NCBI GenBank assembly: GCA_004151065.3
Contig: NWUY0304204859.1
Location: 1-10,519 of the forward strand
DNA: 10,519 nt
Source: Larix sibirica
Lineage: Eukaryota > Streptophyta > Pinopsida > Pinales > Pinaceae
Direction of reading: 5' to 3'
Positions 7,596 through 10,519 of the stretch are shown here, piece by piece. The position numbers were made by a program, and so were the translations under genes. Positions within the stretch are counted from its first letter, which is position 1. Every line of letters begins with the position of its first letter. The notes under the pieces are model-generated. The model saw nothing but the letters and a program-made list of their open reading frames with translations. It was not told the DNA's origin and did not search any database.

Positions 7596-7830
7596 ATAGA
7601 GGATAAGGTATATGGTGGGACCCTTTTATGGGGCATTAAAATATTGTTTTATATATTATATTAACCACCCATAAAAAAAAATTAATTTATCCTCATTTTG
7701 CACTAGCATAAAGTAACATTATTTTATAATGTTAGAATGGATTTTTAATGGTAAGTCTAATGTGGGGTTTTTAAATATAAAATGCAATGAGACTTTATAA
7801 AAAGATAGAGGAGGCCAAGAGTTCCATTCC

Positions 7831-7855
7831 TACTAACTGTAAAGATTTTCTACAG
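7831..7855 (+). promoter_or_regulatory. Branch site and 3' splice acceptor
   Basis: A perfect TACTAAC (7831-7837) is followed by a T-rich run and TACAG ending at 7855. The branch A at 7836 is 19 bases from the AG, a normal spacing in plant introns. It immediately precedes the start of coding-like sequence, which suggests that earlier exons lay upstream. A second plausible acceptor, TTTTTTTCACTTCAG, ends at 7936. Confidence 0.45.
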
Positions 7856-8615
7856 CTATATGTTTGAAGACAAAGAGGACCAAATGAGCATCAATTAGAT
7901 TCATTCTTTCACGAGATTTAGTTTTTTTCACTTCAGCATGATTCACCTAAAAAACAAGAAGTCAAATTTGTAATTATTTTGGGCTACCAAAATAGATTAA
8001 GAGCAAGAGGAGTTTGCGGAAAGAATTTTTCAATTCGACAAGTTTCGAACCTATTAAGCAGGTTCATCCTCAGGAGAACAAGAAGCAATGATACAGACAT
8101 TGTTGCTTGCAACTCCTGCATTTGCAAACTCTATTCTCATGCTACGTCATGGACATTTCCGCATGTGAATCTTGTTTTGTATATATATATGGTCTCCTAA
8201 TATCATGTCCATACATTTTTTGAAACATATGCAGTATACACAATTCCTAAATGATGATGATTGTCTCAACATTGGTGAACATTTTGGTGTTGAACAAGTA
8301 GCACTGGTATTAAGTGATTTATATAGATTATTGCTTGAACTTGTGAATGACTAAGCCAAACTAATTTATGCTTTTAGTTGCTTATATGTTAACGTATTTG
8401 TAGGTTAGCGGTACTAATGTAGAGTACAACGAGGAAATTTAAGCTACACAATTTCCATTGGGGGCATAGGTAATGATGGTTTCTTTTTGGGAATATTTTG
8501 ATCATTTTGGTATACTTTTTTCCCAAACTTATATATATTAAGTTTAACTTTGATTTTCACTTTTCAGGTCCCACGAAACGATGAGATGGAAAATGAGGAT
8601 GATGGATATGGTTAA
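7856..8615 (+). pseudogene. Multi-exon protein gene relic, 3' part
   Basis: Four blocks of one reading frame are separated by three short introns with GT...AG ends. Exon a is 7856 (or 7937) to 8164, exon b 8235-8342, exon c 8404-8469 and exon d 8568-8615. The introns are 70, 61 and 98 bases long, with donors GTGAAT, GTGAAT and GTAATG and acceptors ATGCAG, TTGTAG and TTTTCAG. All three junctions are phase 0. Exon a includes S-N-L-L-S-R-F-I-L-R-R-T and a Cys-rich C-N-S-C-I-C; exon b includes L-N-D-D-D-C-L-N-I-G-E-H-F and V-L-S-D-L-Y-R-L-L-L-E-L. Exon d is acidic, includes N-D-E-M-E-N-E-D-D-G-Y-G, and ends in TAA 8613-8615, probably the natural stop. Stops at 7865, 7919, 8440 and 8467 break the frame unless the exon limits differ. 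The helical, leucine-rich exon b suggests a soluble alpha-helical protein, but I do not recognise the family. Confidence 0.5.
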
Positions 8616-8668
8616 GGAAGTATTTTGTAAGCATACTTACGTACTTTCCCTAACCCCTCCATATTCAT

Positions 8669-8674
8669 AATAAA
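8669..8674 (+). terminator. AATAAA, possible polyadenylation signal
   Basis: A canonical AATAAA lies 54 bases after the last codon of the multi-exon relic. That is where a short plant 3' untranslated region would place it. The motif is common in AT-rich DNA, so the call depends on the relic being real. From 8675 to about 8980 I see no further gene signal. Confidence 0.35.
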
Positions 8675-8979
8675 GCTCAATTTCAATATTTCAACATACA
8701 CGTCCCAAATTGTAATGTGGTTTCTCAAAATTCCTACAAGGGATCTTAGATTGTGGGTATACTAGGTATGTTATTTTGTTAAGCTTATTATGTTCCTAGG
8801 ACCTCCTGGAACATTAATATTACATAATGTATGTTTTGGGCATGTCTAACCCTAATTTAACAATCAAAATAGTGATGTGGAATCCCCAACTCTAAACATG
8901 GGAATTTTCTGAGCTCATTTTAGGGTAACAACAAACACACCATCCTTGAAACATGTTGAAGACTTGTAGCAACACGTAG

Positions 8980-9540
8980 AGACAAAATTACATAGTTGAG
9001 CGGTTCGTCCTCCCACCTATTGAAGAATATTTCCTACTTTCAAAGGAGTTAAGAGGAAAAGTTAGTGAGTGTTCTCATACCTTTCAAAGGATCCTTACCC
9101 GACATTCACTAATTTATTTGAATTATTTCAAGAAACAACACCATAGATGTGTCAATGAGACATATTTAGTTGGATGCGGGATTAGTGACCTAGTTCCCTA
9201 TAGAGAATGGAGAATGGTTTCTTTTCATTAGAAAATGGGAAGATGTCTTAACGAGAAAATAGTTCCAGTTTCCCATTCTTCTTCGCTCTCATGTTTAACA
9301 TATTTCCCATGATATTTTCAACTTATAGTTGAAATTTTCGTTCATTCTTTAATATTTTCTACCACTAACTCTCTAACCAACCATAATAGGCCTTGGGATC
9401 TCCTTGCTTTGTTAATCATTTCTAGATTGTATTCAAGTTGTTTCACAGATTGGCAGGCCTATTGCATTTACTGAAAGGAGCATCTATTGCATGCACAACT
9501 TGCTATTGAGATTTTATTGGTATCAAAGTTCCACATAATG
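8980..9540 (+). pseudogene. Relic coding frame of about 187 codons, family unknown
   Basis: One plus-strand frame follows the stop at 8977-8979 and is broken only by TAG 9229, TGA 9310 and TGA 9472, ending in TAATAA at 9541-9546. Random sequence of this composition should have many more stops. Runs include P-P-I-E-E-Y-F-L-L-S-K-E-L-R-G-K-V near 9016-9066, Y-L-N-Y-F-K-K-Q-H-H-R-C-V near 9115-9153, and R-P-W-D-L-L-A-L-L-I-I near 9388-9420. I find no start codon at its head, so it could be an internal exon or a truncated piece. AATAAA overlaps the double stop (9542-9547). It sits between the spliced relic and an opposite-strand relic and is not recognised. Confidence 0.35.
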
Positions 9541-9666
9541 TAATAAATATTTGAGCTATCCTAAGGTCCCATGTATCATTTGTAGGTTAATGGTATTTAG
9601 AAGTTACTCCTGAAGAGATTGATTACTGTTGTTAATAGTTAAGCTTTTGTATCATTAGAATGCTTA

Positions 9667-10113
9667 GTAATACTCTTTCAAATATAATCCACTTAGTCCC
9701 TCTGTTCGGTTCAATTCTCCACACTTCATAATGAATTCCAGCATGCTCCTTTCCTATCCAACCCTTGGAAAAGTGCCACAATGCATATTTACTCTAATTT
9801 GGGAATGATCAGTGGACCATGAAAGGAAATAAATATCTTTATCTTTTGACACTTTTAACTCACCACAAAGTCAAATGTAACTAGGCCTCCAAAAAGTATA
9901 GATGATGGTGATAATGGGATCCACACACCAATCAAATAGTGGAGGTAACAAAGAGCGAGTTATACTGACAATGGGGTCAATGTTCCAATCAAGAAGACTT
10001 GGAAACACCTCCCAATGGAAATATTTTAAAAATTCAGGATTCAATTGTACCCAGAATTCCTCCTTAGCGATGTCCTAAGTTTGGCCACTAAGATACCTTG
10101 CGTCAAGTGTGGA
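9667..10113 (-). pseudogene. Minus-strand relic coding frame with a duplicated motif
   Basis: On the minus strand one frame runs from 10113 down to 9667, about 149 codons, with stops only at 10075-10077, 9871-9873 and 9754-9756. Its longest open part (9874-10074, 67 codons) is rich in Trp, Leu and Ile. It contains D-W-N-I-D-P-I-V-S-I (9961-9990) and D-W-C-V-D-P-I-I-T-I (9904-9933), a motif repeated at a 57-base (19-codon) spacing. The lower part includes F-L-S-W-S-T-D-H-S-Q and C-G-T-F-P-R-V-G. The hydrophobic, Pro-containing stretch could be membrane-associated, but no family is recognised. The plus strand in the same interval is less coherent. Confidence 0.4.
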
Positions 10114-10131
10114 TCAGTGGTTCGGCTTGCA

Positions 10132-10157
10132 CATTATAGTGTCATCTCACTACAATG
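10132..10157. repeat. 10-bp imperfect hairpin
   Basis: CATTATAGTG (10132-10141) and CACTACAATG (10148-10157) pair over 10 bases with one mismatch around a six-base loop, TCATCT. In minus-strand RNA the mismatch would be a G-U pair. It sits just upstream of the minus-strand relic frame. Nothing shows that it is functional. Confidence 0.4.
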
Positions 10158-10159
10158 AG

Positions 10160-10519
10160 TTGAATAACTTGTAGGGGAGAGAAGGGAAGCTATACCTCGG
10201 CTTTCACCTCCTTGGTCACAACGCACTTCTGATGTGGGTTTTCTTTGAACATTTATTATAGCAAGATTTTGAAAGTACCCTATAAGTCAACAATGCTATG
10301 TTTCAAAATATCGCTAATGAAACTAGATTGGTGGGAATTAATGGATGCCTATCCCAATCAATCCTACCTAACTAAAATGTTATTTTGTGACCTCCTGTGG
10401 AGGATTTTAGTTGGTTTTAAAATTACAAATTTTATTTTAAGGGGTTTGAATTTCACTTAGGGAGTGTAAGAGAGGTATTTCACAATTCCTACCTTTCTGA
10501 TTCACCAAGCTCACAAGAA
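10160..10519. other. No supported gene at the right edge
   Basis: An open frame of 71 codons at 10245-10460 on the plus strand begins at ATT or ATG-like codons and is hydrophobic in places, with W-W-E-L-M-D in the middle. I recognise nothing in it and see no neighbouring signal that would make it a gene. The window ends in AT-rich sequence. Confidence 0.2.

Noticed and set aside
7793-7802. TATAAAA as a promoter TATA box
   Set aside because: It sits shortly before a good branch site and splice acceptor, so it more likely lies in an intron, and the motif is frequent in AT-rich DNA.
9001-9012. GGTTCGTCCTC and, near 10120, GGTTCGGC as tRNA or SINE B-box
   Set aside because: No matching A-box at proper spacing and no cloverleaf could be formed around either.
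9518-9529. TGGTATCAAAGT, a near match to the initiator-Met primer-binding site
   Set aside because: It lies inside the 8980-9540 relic frame, has no CA-ended LTR before it and no retroelement ORF after it.

Overview
This window looks like intergenic plant nuclear DNA from a large, repeat-rich genome. The base composition is clearly AT-rich. It carries dinucleotide microsatellites, fragments resembling plant LTRs, a decayed gag-protease retroelement and plant-style splice signals (T-rich acceptor tracts, a TACTAAC branch site, AATAAA). The deep decay would fit a gymnosperm or another slow-turnover giant genome, but that is inference and no marker gene fixes the species. I see no intact protein gene. 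Every long coding signal is broken by stops or frameshifts.

Layout. 1-410 holds short degenerate repeats and a G-poor tract. 415-675 is a pair of about 94% identical direct repeats exactly 147 bases apart, ending in a (CA)13 microsatellite; an (AG)8 tract follows. About 1210-1260 resembles a plant LTR core in antisense, and 1624-1712 is a 24-bp minisatellite. 2402-2690 is LTR-like on the plus strand, beginning with a perfect 10-bp palindrome. 3002-4377 is a decayed Ty3-type gag read in one frame with many stops but no frameshift, ending in a damaged CCHC knuckle. 4632-4906 is a decayed retropepsin. Two further relic frames (4956-5429 and 5432-5946) follow where reverse transcriptase would be expected, and neither shows RT motifs. 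A diverged tandem repeat of about 150 bp (three clear units, about 5936-6388) abuts this element.

The right-hand 4 kb holds several coding relics of unknown family: plus strand 6469-6717 and 7088-7542; a multi-exon relic at 7856-8615 whose three introns all fall in phase 0, followed by AATAAA; plus strand 8980-9540; and minus strand 9667-10113. They may be pieces of host genes or of other elements. I could not assign any to a family.

How they fit together: the left and centre are best read as one old gag-protease LTR element, possibly non-autonomous, with older LTR debris around it. The right part is decayed coding sequence, most notably the spliced relic. No operon, CRISPR array, RNA gene or intact mobile element was found. 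All functional calls rest on reading motifs by eye.
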